Shown: positions 17,345-27,123 of the stretch, piece after piece | How the letters are laid out: every line of letters starts with the position of its first letter | Position numbering within the stretch: position 1 is the stretch's first letter | Source of the DNA: an uncultured Sphingomonadaceae bacterium | Lineage (GTDB): Bacteria; Pseudomonadota; Alphaproteobacteria; Sphingomonadales; Sphingomonadaceae | DNA length: 64,000 nucleotides | Direction: 5' to 3' | NCBI GenBank assembly: GCA_947504025.1 | Contig: CANNFX010000001.1 | Coordinates: forward strand, 1,153,501-1,217,500 | The notes under the pieces: generated by a model | Seen by the model: only the letters and a program-made list of their open reading frames with translations | What the model was told of the DNA's origin: nothing | Database searches by the model: none | Made by a program: the position numbers and the translations under genes

Positions 17345-18316
17345 CTATTCCGGACTTGCAGGTAGATAATGCAGCTTGAGCAGCAAGGTGCGCTGTAAGG
17401 TTGCATTGTTATCGTCTGACATGATCCAGATGGTTAGCGCATCACCTTCAGCAGCCTCCACCGCTATCGCTTCATAATTCTCGGACGGGGCAATATCATC
17501 AAGCGTGACGACTTCCGTCCCAACCCATGCATTCCCTTCGGTGATTTCAGCCGGATCGGCTAGTACCAGCTTGGTAGAAAAGCCTGGCGGAAGGCCGAAA
17601 ACCAATTTCCGAACAAGCACCAGCACCCGGCCATCCGGCAAGGCCGTCATATCCGTTGCGCGATATCCCTCGGGAGCCTTGAAGGTAAAACGCTTAGCTG
17701 TTGCCCCCTCAACCGGATCGCCTGCAAAGATTACCGACGGTGCTTCCCTGCCCAGCATCCCGCCCAAAGCTTCGGACAACACGATAAACCGTCCATCGTC
17801 CAACCGCACCATCGCTTCTGGCCCGGCATTGCTGGACCAACCGCGCATCGCATCTGGTAATATCTGTTCTTCGCGGCCAGATGCCGGATCGAGCCGCGCG
17901 ATTGCATTGCTGCCTTCATAGGCCGTCCAGATAATCCCGGTTTCAGGGTGCCGCGTCATTGCTTCGATATCGGCAAGATGCTTGTCCACCACGCGGCCTG
18001 GCCTGAACCATGCCATGCGTGATGGCTCTTGCTCGGCCCCTGGAGGGGAGAATTCGAGAACTCGGCCACGGTCGCTCGCTGCCAGCATCCGGCCATTGTC
18101 CAGCAGGGTGATCGCCGAATAGCTGCCGAAATCCACATTCTCACTTTCGATTTGCCATGCGCCGACGAGCTGGAAATCGACGCTCTCAGCCGTTGGCACG
18201 TCGAGTGCTGTGACAGCGATTTCTTGGCTGATTGTGTGCTGCGGTAAGGGTGAGCGCACCCATGTGCCGGGGGCAAGGCCAGCGGCAACCAAAGCAAGAA
18301 GGATGAGACGCCGCAT
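17345..18316 (-). CDS. Esterase-like/phytase-like beta-propeller protein, exported
   Basis: A 323-residue protein with an N-terminal signal peptide or anchor (LILLALVAAGLAPG) and repeated beta segments of the kind found in the 'esterase-like activity of phytase' family: ITLLDNGRMLAASDRG, DIEAMTRHPETGIIWTAYEG, and the closing IWIMSDDNNATLQRTLLLKL. These proteins are predicted six-bladed propellers in the periplasm; catalytic activity is not proven for most. It ends just beyond the rpmB terminator, converging on it, and lies downstream of the M23 gene in the same orientation with a 31-bp gap. Confidence 0.8.
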   Translation of the reverse strand: MRRLILLALVAAGLAPGTWVRSPLPQHTISQEIAVTALDVPTAESVDFQLVGAWQIESENVDFGSYSAITLLDNGRMLAASDRGRVLEFSPPGAEQEPSRMAWFRPGRVVDKHLADIEAMTRHPETGIIWTAYEGSNAIARLDPASGREEQILPDAMRGWSSNAGPEAMVRLDDGRFIVLSEALGGMLGREAPSVIFAGDPVEGATAKRFTFKAPEGYRATDMTALPDGRVLVLVRKLVFGLPPGFSTKLVLADPAEITEGNAWVGTEVVTLDDIAPSENYEAIAVEAAEGDALTIWIMSDDNNATLQRTLLLKLHYLPASPE

Positions 18317-18347
18317 TCGGCTAGTTACTCTCGTTCGGTCAAATGCG

Positions 18348-19295
18348 TCAGTTCATCGGACCAGTGAACAGCAACGGGTCTAGCCTTCTGTCATGCCATT
18401 TCAGGCTCCAGTGCAAATGCGGACCAGTAGCGCTGCCGGTCGAGCCGATATTGCCGATATATTGACCTTTTTTCACCACATCGCCCTGCTTCACCACAAT
18501 CTTGGAATTGTGCAGAAATGCGCTGTTGAGGCCCATGCCGTGATCTATGATCAGCAAATAGCCTTCGAGCGAGAAGGGTTGCGGTGTTGCGAGTGTCACC
18601 ACTCCGTCAGCAGGTGCGACATAGGGCGTACCAGTCCTGCCCGTGGCGATGTCGATACCCGAATGATAGCTGCCAGGCACGCCGGCATAGATACGCTGAT
18701 TTCCGAACCGGCCCGAAATGCGCCCTGTGACGGGCCAAATGAAGTCCTGGCTCCAGCCGGTGCTGTCGGCATCGACCTTACGAGCGGCATTGATTTGCGC
18801 AAGCTCTGGTCGGCGGCGGCGCATAAATGCCTCGCTCGCTCCGCCGCGATTGCGGGCAAGGTTAACGCGTTCGATGTTCCATTTGCGCGGGCTGATCGCC
18901 AGTGGGCTTTCAATCGTGCGGCCATCGCGAAGCCTTGCGACAAGCGATGTGCCAGTCCCGGCATCACGGTCGAACGCTGCAAAGAAGCGGCCTTCACTAT
19001 CCAGTTCGAGCGATTGTCCGCCGATCGTGGCCGAGACAGTCCCGCCGGGCGCTTGCCCGCGCATCCAGCCGCCTTGCGTCAATTCACCATTGAAGACGAA
19101 TGTACTGGGGCCAACAGGTTCTGGCTCAGGAAGGGGGGCTGGCTGCGGGTCGGAAGTCGGGGTCGGGCTTGGTAATGGCTGAATAACAGCCACGTCCGTA
19201 GTCTCTTCCGCTTGCCGAGAGGAATCACCGACGCAGCTGCCCGCAAGCAGCATCAAGGGGCCGCTAACACCAAGCATGTAACCGAAACGATTCAT
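18348..19295 (-). CDS. M23 family metallopeptidase (LytM-like), putative lipoprotein
   Basis: A 315-residue envelope peptidase. A hydrophobic leader ends in LLAGSC, a possible lipobox. A Pro/Thr-rich linker (about residues 30-65) precedes a beta-rich domain and the M23 domain, where YHSGIDIA supplies H and D and GPHLHWSL supplies the closing HxH. All zinc ligands are present, so it should cleave peptidoglycan crosslinks. The start at 19295 is fixed by the ATGA overlap with the upstream DUF2093 gene; a longer frame to 19337 runs inside that gene. Confidence 0.88.
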   Translation of the reverse strand: MNRFGYMLGVSGPLMLLAGSCVGDSSRQAEETTDVAVIQPLPSPTPTSDPQPAPLPEPEPVGPSTFVFNGELTQGGWMRGQAPGGTVSATIGGQSLELDSEGRFFAAFDRDAGTGTSLVARLRDGRTIESPLAISPRKWNIERVNLARNRGGASEAFMRRRRPELAQINAARKVDADSTGWSQDFIWPVTGRISGRFGNQRIYAGVPGSYHSGIDIATGRTGTPYVAPADGVVTLATPQPFSLEGYLLIIDHGMGLNSAFLHNSKIVVKQGDVVKKGQYIGNIGSTGSATGPHLHWSLKWHDRRLDPLLFTGPMN

Positions 19296-19495
19296 GCTTC
19301 CCCGGTCAACCGACGCGTAGCGTGCTCGCACGAACAATAGGCCTCTTGCCGCTCAACATCCCAATAGCGCAGCTCTTCGAGCGGCACGGGTTCGCCGCTG
19401 ACAGCGCATTCGACATATTTGCCGGGTTTGATCACGCGGAAGCCGTTGGGCCCATATTGCAGGACGGCGGGTTTATCGCTGGAAGACATCAACAT
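19292..19495 (-). CDS. DUF2093 small protein
   Basis: A 67-residue protein of the DUF2093 family, recognised from YGPNGFRVIKPGKYVECAVSG and PLEELRYWDVERQEAY. Cys at 30, 54 and 56 suggest possible metal binding, though this is inference. AAGG lies eight bases before the ATG at 19495. It is coupled by ATGA to the M23 peptidase gene and is 22 bp downstream of xseA, forming xseA-DUF2093-M23. Function is unknown. Confidence 0.85.
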   Translation of the reverse strand: MLMSSSDKPAVLQYGPNGFRVIKPGKYVECAVSGEPVPLEELRYWDVERQEAYCSCEHATRRLTGEA

Positions 19496-19517
19496 GGCCG
19501 TACCTTAGCATGGGCTT

Positions 19518-20993
19518 TCAGCCGAATAAATCGTCTTGAGCGTCCTGTGCCGCGCTTGGACGTAGTTTCTTGGAGCGAGGTTTGGTTTTTGTGGGCCCCG
19601 TCGTGCCGGCTGGCGTCACTTCAAGAGCGCCATCGCGGAATTTCAGCGTCAGCGCTGCCTCTTTAGCTGCTTGCTTCTTGTCGGTAAGCGTCCGCCCGCC
19701 CGAAGCCATGACCCGGACATAGCCGCGTTGCAGCGGGCCATCAGGATGAAGTTGCTCGGCCAGCCTACTCAGCGAAGCAAGCTTGATCCGGTAATCCGCA
19801 ACCGGTCTCTGTACGAGAGCCGGGATTAACCGCGTCGAAGCCAACCGGTCGCGCGCCCGCTCAACTCGCGATGCAAGTAAGGGGGCCGAAAGCCGCGCCT
19901 TATCCGACATCAATGCTCCGCGTGCCTGTGCCGCACGGTCGGACAACCCGCGCCGCAAACGTTCTGACAGTTCGTCCAGTTTCTGTGCTTGCGGTTGCAG
20001 CAGCACTTCTGGTTTAGGCATCCGGTTGATGCGCGCTTCCAGCCGCTCGCGGCCTAGCGTGACAGGACGCACAACACTGCGGCGCTGGCGCAGGCCCATT
20101 TCATCGAGCATTGCCGCCAGATCACGGCGTACTGGCACCGCCAGTTCGGCGGCCGCAGTCGGTGTCGGCGCACGTTTGTCGGCGGCGTAATCGGCCAAGG
20201 TGGTGTCGGTTTCATGCCCAACCGCCGAAATGATCGGAATCGAGCTTTCAGCGATGGCGCGGACAACGGCCTCTTCGTTGAAGCCCCACAAATCTTCAAT
20301 CGAGCCGCCACCGCGCGCAACGATCACAAGATCAGGCCGCGGCACATCACCGCCTTCGGGAATGGAGGAGAAGCCGCGAACAGCCTCAGCCACTTGTTCT
20401 GCAGAACCCTGCCCCTGCACTAGCACAGGCCAGACCAGCACATGGCTCGGGAAGCGGTCCGCCAACCGGTGGAGAATATCGCGAATCACCGCGCCGGTTG
20501 GCGATGTCACCACACCAATCACGCTTGGTAAATAAGGCAGCGCGCGTTTGCGTTCGGGGGCGAACAGTCCCTCGGCTTCCAGCCGCAGCTTGGTCTTTTC
20601 GAGCAAAGCGAGCAACGCGCCCTCGCCCGCAATCTCCATCCGGTCGATGACAATCTGATAGCTGGAACGGCCCGCATAAGTCGTCAGCTTACCGCTAGCG
20701 ATCACTTCAACACCGTCTTCGGGCATGAAGCCGAGCCGCCCGGCGTTGCCCTTCCACATTACTCCATCGATCCGTGCTTTCTCATCCTTGAGCGAGCAAT
20801 AAAGATGGCCCGATGCCGCGCGTTTGACGCCAGAAAGCTCTCCGCGAAGACGCACAAATCTGAAACGGTCCTCGACCGTCCGCTTGAGCATCCCCGAAAT
20901 TTCGCTGATCGACAACGGCTCGGCGTTGTCGCCGGGCTTACCCTTGGCTACCAAGCCGCCAGTGTTGTCGTCATCGGAATTGGAAACGGGCAT
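19518..20993 (-). CDS. xseA: Exodeoxyribonuclease VII large subunit
   Basis: A 491-residue XseA, which with XseB degrades single-stranded DNA. The N-terminal OB fold covers about residues 28-125 ([21 protein letters not shown]), the catalytic domain contains [13 protein letters not shown] and [19 protein letters not shown], and a long coiled-coil follows. The C-terminus ends in a basic tail. AAAGGA precedes the ATG by 6 bases. The start codon overlaps the divergent purD start in one CATG. xseB is not in this window. Confidence 0.95.
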   Translation of the reverse strand: MPVSNSDDDNTGGLVAKGKPGDNAEPLSISEISGMLKRTVEDRFRFVRLRGELSGVKRAASGHLYCSLKDEKARIDGVMWKGNAGRLGFMPEDGVEVIASGKLTTYAGRSSYQIVIDRMEIAGEGALLALLEKTKLRLEAEGLFAPERKRALPYLPSVIGVVTSPTGAVIRDILHRLADRFPSHVLVWPVLVQGQGSAEQVAEAVRGFSSIPEGGDVPRPDLVIVARGGGSIEDLWGFNEEAVVRAIAESSIPIISAVGHETDTTLADYAADKRAPTPTAAAELAVPVRRDLAAMLDEMGLRQRRSVVRPVTLGRERLEARINRMPKPEVLLQPQAQKLDELSERLRRGLSDRAAQARGALMSDKARLSAPLLASRVERARDRLASTRLIPALVQRPVADYRIKLASLSRLAEQLHPDGPLQRGYVRVMASGGRTLTDKKQAAKEAALTLKFRDGALEVTPAGTTGPTKTKPRSKKLRPSAAQDAQDDLFG

Positions 20994-22278
20994 GAATATC
21001 CTTTTGTTAGGCTCGGGCGGGCGCGAACATGCGCTGGCATGGAAGTTGGCGCAATCCCGTTTGCTTATCGCGGATACGGATACACTCTACGCCGCACCGG
21101 GCAACCCGGGCATGGCCGATCATGCAGAACTGGTTTCACTGGACGTTGGCGATCATTCGGCAGTGGCAGCATTTTGTGTTGAGAAGAAAATCGGCCTGGT
21201 TGTGGTTGGTCCCGAAGCGCCGTTGGTCGACGGTCTCGGTGATAGCCTGCGGGCGGCGAGCATTCCCGTGTTCGGGCCGAACAAAGCGGCGGCCCAGCTC
21301 GAGGGCAGCAAAGGCTTCACCAAAGACCTTTGCCAACGCGCAGACATTCCGACGGCCGGTTACATCCGCACAACCTCCTATGATCAGGCGGTCGAGGCAC
21401 TAGCCGATTTCGACCCACCTTACGTCCTGAAAGCTGACGGGCTGGCAGCAGGCAAAGGCGTGCTGATTCCCGAAACCCGCGAAGAAGCCATCGAAGCGCT
21501 CGAACATATGTTCGGCGGCCAATTCGGTGAAGCTGGCGCCGAAGTGGTGATTGAAGAGTTCATGCAAGGCGAGGAAGCGAGCTTTTTTGCCCTCACCGAT
21601 GGCACTGCAATCATGCCCTTCGGCAGCGCTCAAGATCACAAGCGCGTGGGCGAAGGCGATGTCGGCCCCAACACCGGCGGCATGGGCGCATACAGCCCCG
21701 CACCTGTGCTGACGCCCGAGCTTAAAGCGGCGGTCATGCAGCGCATCATCGAACCAACGATTAAGACACTCGCGGAAGAGGGCATGCAGTACTCAGGCGT
21801 GCTGTTCGCAGGACTGATGTTGACCGATGAAGGTCCCAAGCTGATCGAATATAACGCCCGCTTCGGCGATCCTGAGTGCCAGGTGCTAATGAGCCGCTTG
21901 ACCAGCGATCTCGGCGAAATGATGCTCGCCTGCGCGAATGGCACGCTGTCCGAAAGCGCGGTCGCAGAGTTCGCAGACGATACCGCGCTGACGGTAGTGA
22001 TGGCGGCGGAAGGCTATCCAGCCACTCCCAAAAAGGGCGGTCATATCGACTTGGGTACAGCCGAAGCGAATGGTGCAAAAATCTTCCACGCAGGCACAAA
22101 GCTTGTGGGCAGCGGGCTAACGTCAAGCGGAGGCCGCGTGCTCAACGTGACCGCCAAGGGCCGCAACGTCACCAAAGCAAAGACCGCTGCGTACGAGGCA
22201 GTCGACGCGATAAGCTTCCCCGACGGCTTCTGCCGTCGCGACATCGGCTGGCGCGAGGTCGCGCGCGAGGGTTCTTAA
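20992..22278 (+). CDS. purD: Phosphoribosylamine-glycine ligase
   Basis: A 428-residue GAR synthetase, second step of purine synthesis. The N-terminus [19 protein letters not shown] is diagnostic, the ATP-grasp core contains [11 protein letters not shown] and [19 protein letters not shown], and the C-terminal domain is complete. The ATG at 20992 is set by the family N-terminus; the longer open frame upstream is the antisense of xseA. GGAA lies 7 bases upstream. Its stop overlaps the end of the convergent kinase gene by 4 bp. Confidence 0.97.
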   Translation: MNILLLGSGGREHALAWKLAQSRLLIADTDTLYAAPGNPGMADHAELVSLDVGDHSAVAAFCVEKKIGLVVVGPEAPLVDGLGDSLRAASIPVFGPNKAAAQLEGSKGFTKDLCQRADIPTAGYIRTTSYDQAVEALADFDPPYVLKADGLAAGKGVLIPETREEAIEALEHMFGGQFGEAGAEVVIEEFMQGEEASFFALTDGTAIMPFGSAQDHKRVGEGDVGPNTGGMGAYSPAPVLTPELKAAVMQRIIEPTIKTLAEEGMQYSGVLFAGLMLTDEGPKLIEYNARFGDPECQVLMSRLTSDLGEMMLACANGTLSESAVAEFADDTALTVVMAAEGYPATPKKGGHIDLGTAEANGAKIFHAGTKLVGSGLTSSGGRVLNVTAKGRNVTKAKTAAYEAVDAISFPDGFCRRDIGWREVAREGS

Positions 22279-23270
22279 CCCAACCGCCTTGCCACCAGCG
22301 CTTTAGTATCAACTTCCGGCCGCGGACCATAATGAGTGATCACTTCGGCTGCGCAAATTGCCCCGCGCAGCAAACAGTCCTTCAGCGTCTCGCCTTTCAC
22401 ATGGCCTGATAGAAAACCGGCTGCAAACTGGTCGCCGGCCCCAGTCGTATCAACGACTTTATCAATAGGCTCAGCGGCAACCTCGGCACGTTCGCCATTT
22501 GCGCATGCGACCGCACCTTTTTCGCTGCGGGTAGCGACCAGCACAGGCACTTTGGGAGCAATCAGAGCAATTCCGGCCTCGAAGTCATCTTCGCCAGTTA
22601 GCGTTGCCAGCTCCGCTTCGTTGACGAAGAGAATATCGATCACCCCGTCTTCGATCATGGCACGGAAGTCATCTCCATGGCGGTCGATTACGAAACTTTC
22701 CGAAGCGGTAAAGGCGATTTTACGGCCGGCTTTGCGCGCTACCTCGATCGCACGGCGCATTGCGCGGCGAGGCTCTTCGGGGTCCCAAAGATAGCCTTCA
22801 AGATAGAGCACAGCGGCATCCGCTATCAGTGTTTCGTCAAGTGCAGCTGCAGGCAAATATTGGCCCGCACCGAGGAAAGTGTTCATCGTCCGCTCGCCGT
22901 CCGGCGTCACAAAGATAAGTACGCGGCCGGTTGCCGGTTCACCCGTTCGCACAGGCGTGTCGAAATCAATCCCCGTGGCGCGAATATCATGTGCGAAAAC
23001 CTCGCCCAGCTGATCATCGGAAACCTGCCCGATGAACGCGCATTGGAGACCAAGCGTGGAGAGGCCAGCCAGTGTATTGGCCGCCGAACCGCCAGATGTC
23101 TCACGTGCCGGGCCCATTTGCCCGTATAGTTCACGTGCCCGCTCTTCATCGACCAGCGTCATTCCGCCACGATTGAGCTGAAGTTCCTCGATAAGCTCTT
23201 CTTCGCAAGGAGCGATCACATCCACCACGGCATTACCAATGGCGATTACATCATAACGGGGGTCGGTCAT
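22275..23270 (-). CDS. PfkB-family sugar/nucleoside kinase (adenosine kinase-like)
   Basis: A 331-residue ribokinase-fold kinase. PfkB motifs are [15 protein letters not shown] (about residues 59-73) and [14 protein letters not shown] with catalytic D near residue 280. The N-terminal [13 protein letters not shown] segment is like the adenosine kinases annotated in alphaproteobacteria, which phosphorylate adenosine to AMP; another nucleoside or sugar cannot be excluded. It converges on purD with a 4-bp overlap, and both would serve purine supply. Confidence 0.85.
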   Translation of the reverse strand: MTDPRYDVIAIGNAVVDVIAPCEEELIEELQLNRGGMTLVDEERARELYGQMGPARETSGGSAANTLAGLSTLGLQCAFIGQVSDDQLGEVFAHDIRATGIDFDTPVRTGEPATGRVLIFVTPDGERTMNTFLGAGQYLPAAALDETLIADAAVLYLEGYLWDPEEPRRAMRRAIEVARKAGRKIAFTASESFVIDRHGDDFRAMIEDGVIDILFVNEAELATLTGEDDFEAGIALIAPKVPVLVATRSEKGAVACANGERAEVAAEPIDKVVDTTGAGDQFAAGFLSGHVKGETLKDCLLRGAICAAEVITHYGPRPEVDTKALVARRLG

Positions 23271-23385
23271 TCAAAGTCCTTCAACATTCAGCCCATCGGC
23301 GTTTCGGCGCGCCTAGCCGCTCTATGCGCCGACGCCAAGCCTGCAACATTGACTTGCGCGCGCCGCCCGCGCAATCGCGGAGCCG

Positions 23386-24078
23386 ATGGGCCGTATTTTT
23401 ACCGCATTCTCGCTCGCCATGGGGCAATTGGCCGACCGCCGGATATTGGCGGTGCTTGGCAGGACCATCGCCATCACGCTGTGCATTTTCGTACTGCTGG
23501 GCTGGGCCGGTTGGTATGCCTTTGACACTATGCTGGAACGCGCCGGGGTTACCGAAAGCGATGAAATGTCGGGCTTGCTAGCGATAGTGGCGGGGATCAT
23601 CGGGGCATGGTTCCTGTTCCGCTTTGTTGCCATCGCGGTTCTGCAGTTCTTTGCCGATGAGATCGTTCTGGCGGTAGAAGACAAACACTATCCCGATGCC
23701 GCGTTAAATGCACGCCGCCTGCCATTCAGAGAGGAGCTATCGAACAGCGTCCGATCGACGATGCGAGCGGTGATCGCGAACCTGATCACCTTGCCCTTCG
23801 CCATTTTCCTTTTGGTGACCGGAATCGGCGCACCTTTGCTGTTCTGGGCAGTCAATGCCTTCCTGCTGGGCCGAGAACTGCAAGATATGGTTTGGCTGCG
23901 GCAACGTACGGATATCAGCGAAGCTACGCCACTTACCGGGCCAACACGTGTTATGCTTGGCGGCGTTGTTGCGGCGCTGCTCATGGTACCGTTTATAAAT
24001 TTACTTGCGCCGGTCCTAGGGGCCGCTAGCGCAACCCATCTAGTTCACCGGAAGCGAAACACCCCCGATGCACATTAA
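23386..24078 (+). CDS. EI24 domain membrane protein (CysZ-like)
   Basis: A 230-residue integral membrane protein with hydrophobic segments near 27-50, 65-88, 130-160 and 195-220 and the EI24/CysZ pattern FWAVNAFLLGRELQDMVWLR. CysZ transports sulfate in enterobacteria; the role of EI24 proteins in alphaproteobacteria is not established. The gene overlaps the following lipoprotein gene by 11 bp. Confidence 0.85.
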   Translation: MGRIFTAFSLAMGQLADRRILAVLGRTIAITLCIFVLLGWAGWYAFDTMLERAGVTESDEMSGLLAIVAGIIGAWFLFRFVAIAVLQFFADEIVLAVEDKHYPDAALNARRLPFREELSNSVRSTMRAVIANLITLPFAIFLLVTGIGAPLLFWAVNAFLLGRELQDMVWLRQRTDISEATPLTGPTRVMLGGVVAALLMVPFINLLAPVLGAASATHLVHRKRNTPDAH

Positions 24079-24523
24079 GTTGATCACTGCATTACTGGCA
24101 GTACCATTGCTCGCCGCCTGCGCGGCATCGCCAAAACCAACAATTGGCAAGTCCACAAGCGTGCAGAAGCCTATCATCGGCGTACCGCCAGGGCCGCCGC
24201 CGCGCACCCGCCCAACAACCAGTCCTCAGCCAACAACACCCGGTTTCCGGGCGGCGCGCGTGATGGATGTTCCAGGGCTTGAGGGTGTTATCGGCGCAAA
24301 CGAGGCCGCACTGACACGCCAATTCGGCACACCACGCCTCAATGTAACAGAAGGTGACGTGCGCAAACTGCAATTCAGCGGCGAATCCTGCGTGATGGAT
24401 GTCTATCTCTACCCACCGCGGCCGGGCGGCGAGCCGATGGCTACCTATGTCGACACAAGGCGCGCTAGTGACGGGTTTGATGTCGATCGTGCGGCCTGCG
24501 TGGCAGCCTTGCGCGGCAGGTAG
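24068..24523 (+). CDS. Small lipoprotein, unknown
   Basis: A 151-residue predicted lipoprotein: signal LITALLAVPLLAAC with lipobox LAAC (Cys18), then a Pro/Thr-rich linker to about residue 60, then a compact domain (VIGANEAALTRQFGTPRLNVTEGDVRKLQF) resembling SmpA/BamE-like small outer membrane lipoproteins in its pattern, though I cannot claim homology. It is cotranscribed with the EI24 gene, and it converges on sufA with a 50-bp gap that holds nothing visible. Confidence 0.7.
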   Translation: MHIKLITALLAVPLLAACAASPKPTIGKSTSVQKPIIGVPPGPPPRTRPTTSPQPTTPGFRAARVMDVPGLEGVIGANEAALTRQFGTPRLNVTEGDVRKLQFSGESCVMDVYLYPPRPGGEPMATYVDTRRASDGFDVDRAACVAALRGR

Positions 24524-24573
24524 CTCAGGAATTTCGGTAAGTATGGGCGAGAAGTACGCCGTCCGACCAAAAT

Positions 24574-24936
24574 TTAGACCATAAAACTTTCACCGCAACC
24601 GCAGGCACCTTTGGCATTTGGATTTTCGAAAGTGAAACCAGCCGTGAAGTCGTCCTCCACCCAATCCATCACTGATCCGACCAGATACAGAACGCTCGCT
24701 CCGTCGATGTAGAAGACACCGCCCGGAGTTTCGATCTTCTCGTCAAACTTCTCTTCTTCGGTGACGTAATCGACAGAGTAAGCAAGGCCCGAACAGCCGC
24801 GGCGCGGAGTAGACAGCTTTACACCGATGGCGTCTGCGGGCGCTTTTGACATCAGATCAGTCACGCGCTGCTCGGCGGCGGGTGTCAGCTTTACAGCAGC
24901 AGGAAGTTTGCGGATCTTTGTTTCAGTCATCGTCAT
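24574..24936 (-). CDS. sufA: SufA/IscA A-type iron-sulfur carrier
   Basis: A 120-residue A-type carrier that passes [Fe-S] clusters to target proteins. The three ligands are present: C48 in RRGCSG and C112/C114 in ACGCGESF. The SVDYVTEEE and VLYLVGSVMDW segments are typical of the SUF-linked form. It is the last gene of the SUF run and overlaps the GNAT gene by 4 bp. A second A-type carrier, ErpA-like, is at 55.8 kb. Confidence 0.92.
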   Translation of the reverse strand: MTMTETKIRKLPAAVKLTPAAEQRVTDLMSKAPADAIGVKLSTPRRGCSGLAYSVDYVTEEEKFDEKIETPGGVFYIDGASVLYLVGSVMDWVEDDFTAGFTFENPNAKGACGCGESFMV

Positions 24937-25427
24937 AATGCCTTTTGCCAGAATAGCGCCGAACCTGCTGCGGGATCGAGCTGGTAATCACCGTAACCAA
25001 GCGAGGCATAGAGCCCCTTTGCAGGCTCGTTGCCGCTCAACACTTCGAGCGTGACTTTACACGCGTCGCGCGCCTTCGCCTCGGCTTCGATGGCGGAAAA
25101 AAGAGCGCGGCCAATACCGTGGCCGCGATGGCCATCAAGCACCGCCATATCATGGATATTTACGATTGGCCGCGCAGAGAAGGTTGAAAATGTCGTCATG
25201 CAATTGGCAAGCCCGACAGCTTCATCATCCAACCGCGCAATAAGCGAGAATGCGCCTACCGTTCCTGCAAGCCCATCGACGAGCTTTTCGCGCACATCTT
25301 CCTTCAGCGGTTCACCGCCGCCCATCGGATCGCGTGCGTAAGAGTCAAGCAGATGGACCACATCGGCCGCATCGCGCTGATCGCTGTAATCGGCGATTGC
25401 GATCTGAAGAGTGGGCGCAGTCGTCAT
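24933..25427 (-). CDS. GNAT family N-acetyltransferase
   Basis: A 164-residue acetyltransferase. The acetyl-CoA-binding motif A is seen as VLDGHRGHGIGRALFSAIE (about residues 92-110), with GLYASLGYGDYQ near the C-terminus as motif B. The substrate is unknown. It is embedded in the SUF operon, sharing one base with sufT and four with sufA, so it is cotranscribed with iron-sulfur assembly genes. Confidence 0.88.
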   Translation of the reverse strand: MTTAPTLQIAIADYSDQRDAADVVHLLDSYARDPMGGGEPLKEDVREKLVDGLAGTVGAFSLIARLDDEAVGLANCMTTFSTFSARPIVNIHDMAVLDGHRGHGIGRALFSAIEAEAKARDACKVTLEVLSGNEPAKGLYASLGYGDYQLDPAAGSALFWQKAL

Positions 25428-25897
25428 CAGAGCATTCCCAGCTCTAGCCGCGCTTCATCGCTCATCTTTGCGGGATCCCATGGCGGGTCCCACACTAGAA
25501 CCACCTCGGCATCACGCACCCCGGGAACCGAACCTGCACGAAGTTCAACTTCACCCGGCATACTTTCGGCAACAGGGCAATTCGGCGTGGTGAGCGTCAT
25601 GTTCACGATGACATCGGCGTCAGGCAGCACTTCGACACCATAGATCAGGCCGAGGTCATAAATATTCACCGGAATTTCCGGATCATAAATTTCCTTGAGC
25701 GCGTCGATCACGGCTTGCTGCAACTCGCTGCCAGCTTCGCCCATCGGCGAGGCTTCGGGCTTCTTCGCAAGGAATCCCTCGAGATAGTCGCGTTTACGTG
25801 TCAGCTTCGCTGTAGGCGTTTCTTCATCCACACGTGCACGCGGCGGCGTTGCCACCTTGTCCACTTCCACGGTTGCGATCTTACCTTGATCGTTCAT
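25427..25897 (-). CDS. sufT: SUF system DUF59/MIP18 protein (SufT)
   Basis: A 156-residue protein. After a low-complexity N-terminus of about 45 residues it carries the DUF59 domain: ALKEIYDPEIPVNIYDLGL, then VNMTLTTPNCPVAESMP with the conserved Cys, then VVLVWDPPWDPAKMSDEAR. SufT-type proteins help maturation of Fe-S enzymes. It overlaps sufS by 4 bp. Confidence 0.9.
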   Translation of the reverse strand: MNDQGKIATVEVDKVATPPRARVDEETPTAKLTRKRDYLEGFLAKKPEASPMGEAGSELQQAVIDALKEIYDPEIPVNIYDLGLIYGVEVLPDADVIVNMTLTTPNCPVAESMPGEVELRAGSVPGVRDAEVVLVWDPPWDPAKMSDEARLELGML

Positions 25898-27123
25898 CCG
25901 AAAATCCTCTTGGTCCGTTCGATACCGCGCAGCAGCGCCTCGATATCGCTTTCATCGCTATATAATCCGAAACTCGCCCGCGCTGTGGCGGGGACGCCCA
26001 GATGAGCCATCAGCGGCTGTGCGCAGTGATGGCCGGCACGGATCGCCACATTCTCTTCATCCAATATGGTGCCGAGATCGTGAGGATGAACCCCCTCCAT
26101 CTCAAATGACACGATTCCGGCTGACTTTTCTGGGCCGAACAGACGGATCGAGTTGATCTTGCGCAATTCGCCGCGAAGGGTCGTGGCTAGCCCGCTTTCA
26201 TGCGCAAACAGGCTCTCTCGGCCCAGCGCATCGACATAATCAATCGCGGCATGCAGCGCGATCACTTCGGTAATCATCGGAGTGCCCGCCTCGAACCGCT
26301 GGGGCGCAGGCGCATAAGTCGTTTTGGCGAAAGTAACCTTGTCGATCATCGCGCCGCCGCCCTGATAGGGGGGCATGGCGTCGAGCAAGGTTTCACGCGC
26401 CCACAGCACGCCGATGCCGGTCGGGCCGTAGAGCTTATGGGCGGACATTACGTAGAAATCGCAGTCCAACTCCTGCATATTCAGCCGCATGCGGGGGGCA
26501 GCCTGACAGCCATCGAGCAGCAGCTTCGCGCCGACACTATGCGCCAGTTTGGCTGCGCGCTTCACACCGAGGATTGAACCGAGCACGTTAGAGACATGCG
26601 CTAGCGCCACAATCTTGTGCCGCTCGGTGAGCATTTTCTCCATTGCATCAAGGTCGATCAAACCATCTTCGGTGATCGGACATACGTCGATTTCCACGCC
26701 GGTCTGCTGCGCGATCATCTGCCACGGCACGATGTTGCTGTGATGCTCCAACTGGCTGAGCATGATGCGGTCGCCCGCCTTCAAATTCATCCCGCCCCAG
26801 CTTTGTGCGACCAGATTGATGCCCTCGGTCGCGCCGCGCACGAAAACGATCTCATTCGCGTCCTTCGCACCCATGAAGTCCGCGACACGCTGGCGCGCAG
26901 CCTCATAAGCCTGCGTCATATCGGCGGAGCGCGCATAGACACCGCGGTGCACGGTCGCATAATCGCGGCCCAGAGCATTGCTCATTGCGTCAATCACAGC
27001 CTGCGGTTTTTGCGCCGTCGCGGCAGTATCAAGATAGTGCCACGGCTTACCGTCCGGCGTGACCATGCCCGGAAATCCGCGGCGCAAGTCAGCTTTCCGC
27101 ATCAGGATTGCCGTATCACTCAT
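25894..27123 (-). CDS. sufS: Cysteine desulfurase SufS
   Basis: A 409-residue PLP enzyme that removes sulfur from cysteine for cluster assembly. The PLP lysine is in VMSAHKLYGPTG, the aspartate and histidine of the cofactor pocket in LLDGCQAAPR and LSQLEHHSN, and the catalytic Cys in IRAGHHCAQPLM, the short-loop form characteristic of SufS. SufE is not seen nearby. It overlaps both sufD and sufT by 4 bp. Confidence 0.96.
   Translation of the reverse strand: MSDTAILMRKADLRRGFPGMVTPDGKPWHYLDTAATAQKPQAVIDAMSNALGRDYATVHRGVYARSADMTQAYEAARQRVADFMGAKDANEIVFVRGATEGINLVAQSWGGMNLKAGDRIMLSQLEHHSNIVPWQMIAQQTGVEIDVCPITEDGLIDLDAMEKMLTERHKIVALAHVSNVLGSILGVKRAAKLAHSVGAKLLLDGCQAAPRMRLNMQELDCDFYVMSAHKLYGPTGIGVLWARETLLDAMPPYQGGGAMIDKVTFAKTTYAPAPQRFEAGTPMITEVIALHAAIDYVDALGRESLFAHESGLATTLRGELRKINSIRLFGPEKSAGIVSFEMEGVHPHDLGTILDEENVAIRAGHHCAQPLMAHLGVPATARASFGLYSDESDIEALLRGIERTKRIFG

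Noticed and set aside
18393-19175. A 260-codon plus-strand frame opposite the M23 peptidase gene
   Set aside because: It lies antisense to a well-supported gene and its product is rich in Cys, His and Arg with no domain, as expected for a shadow frame.
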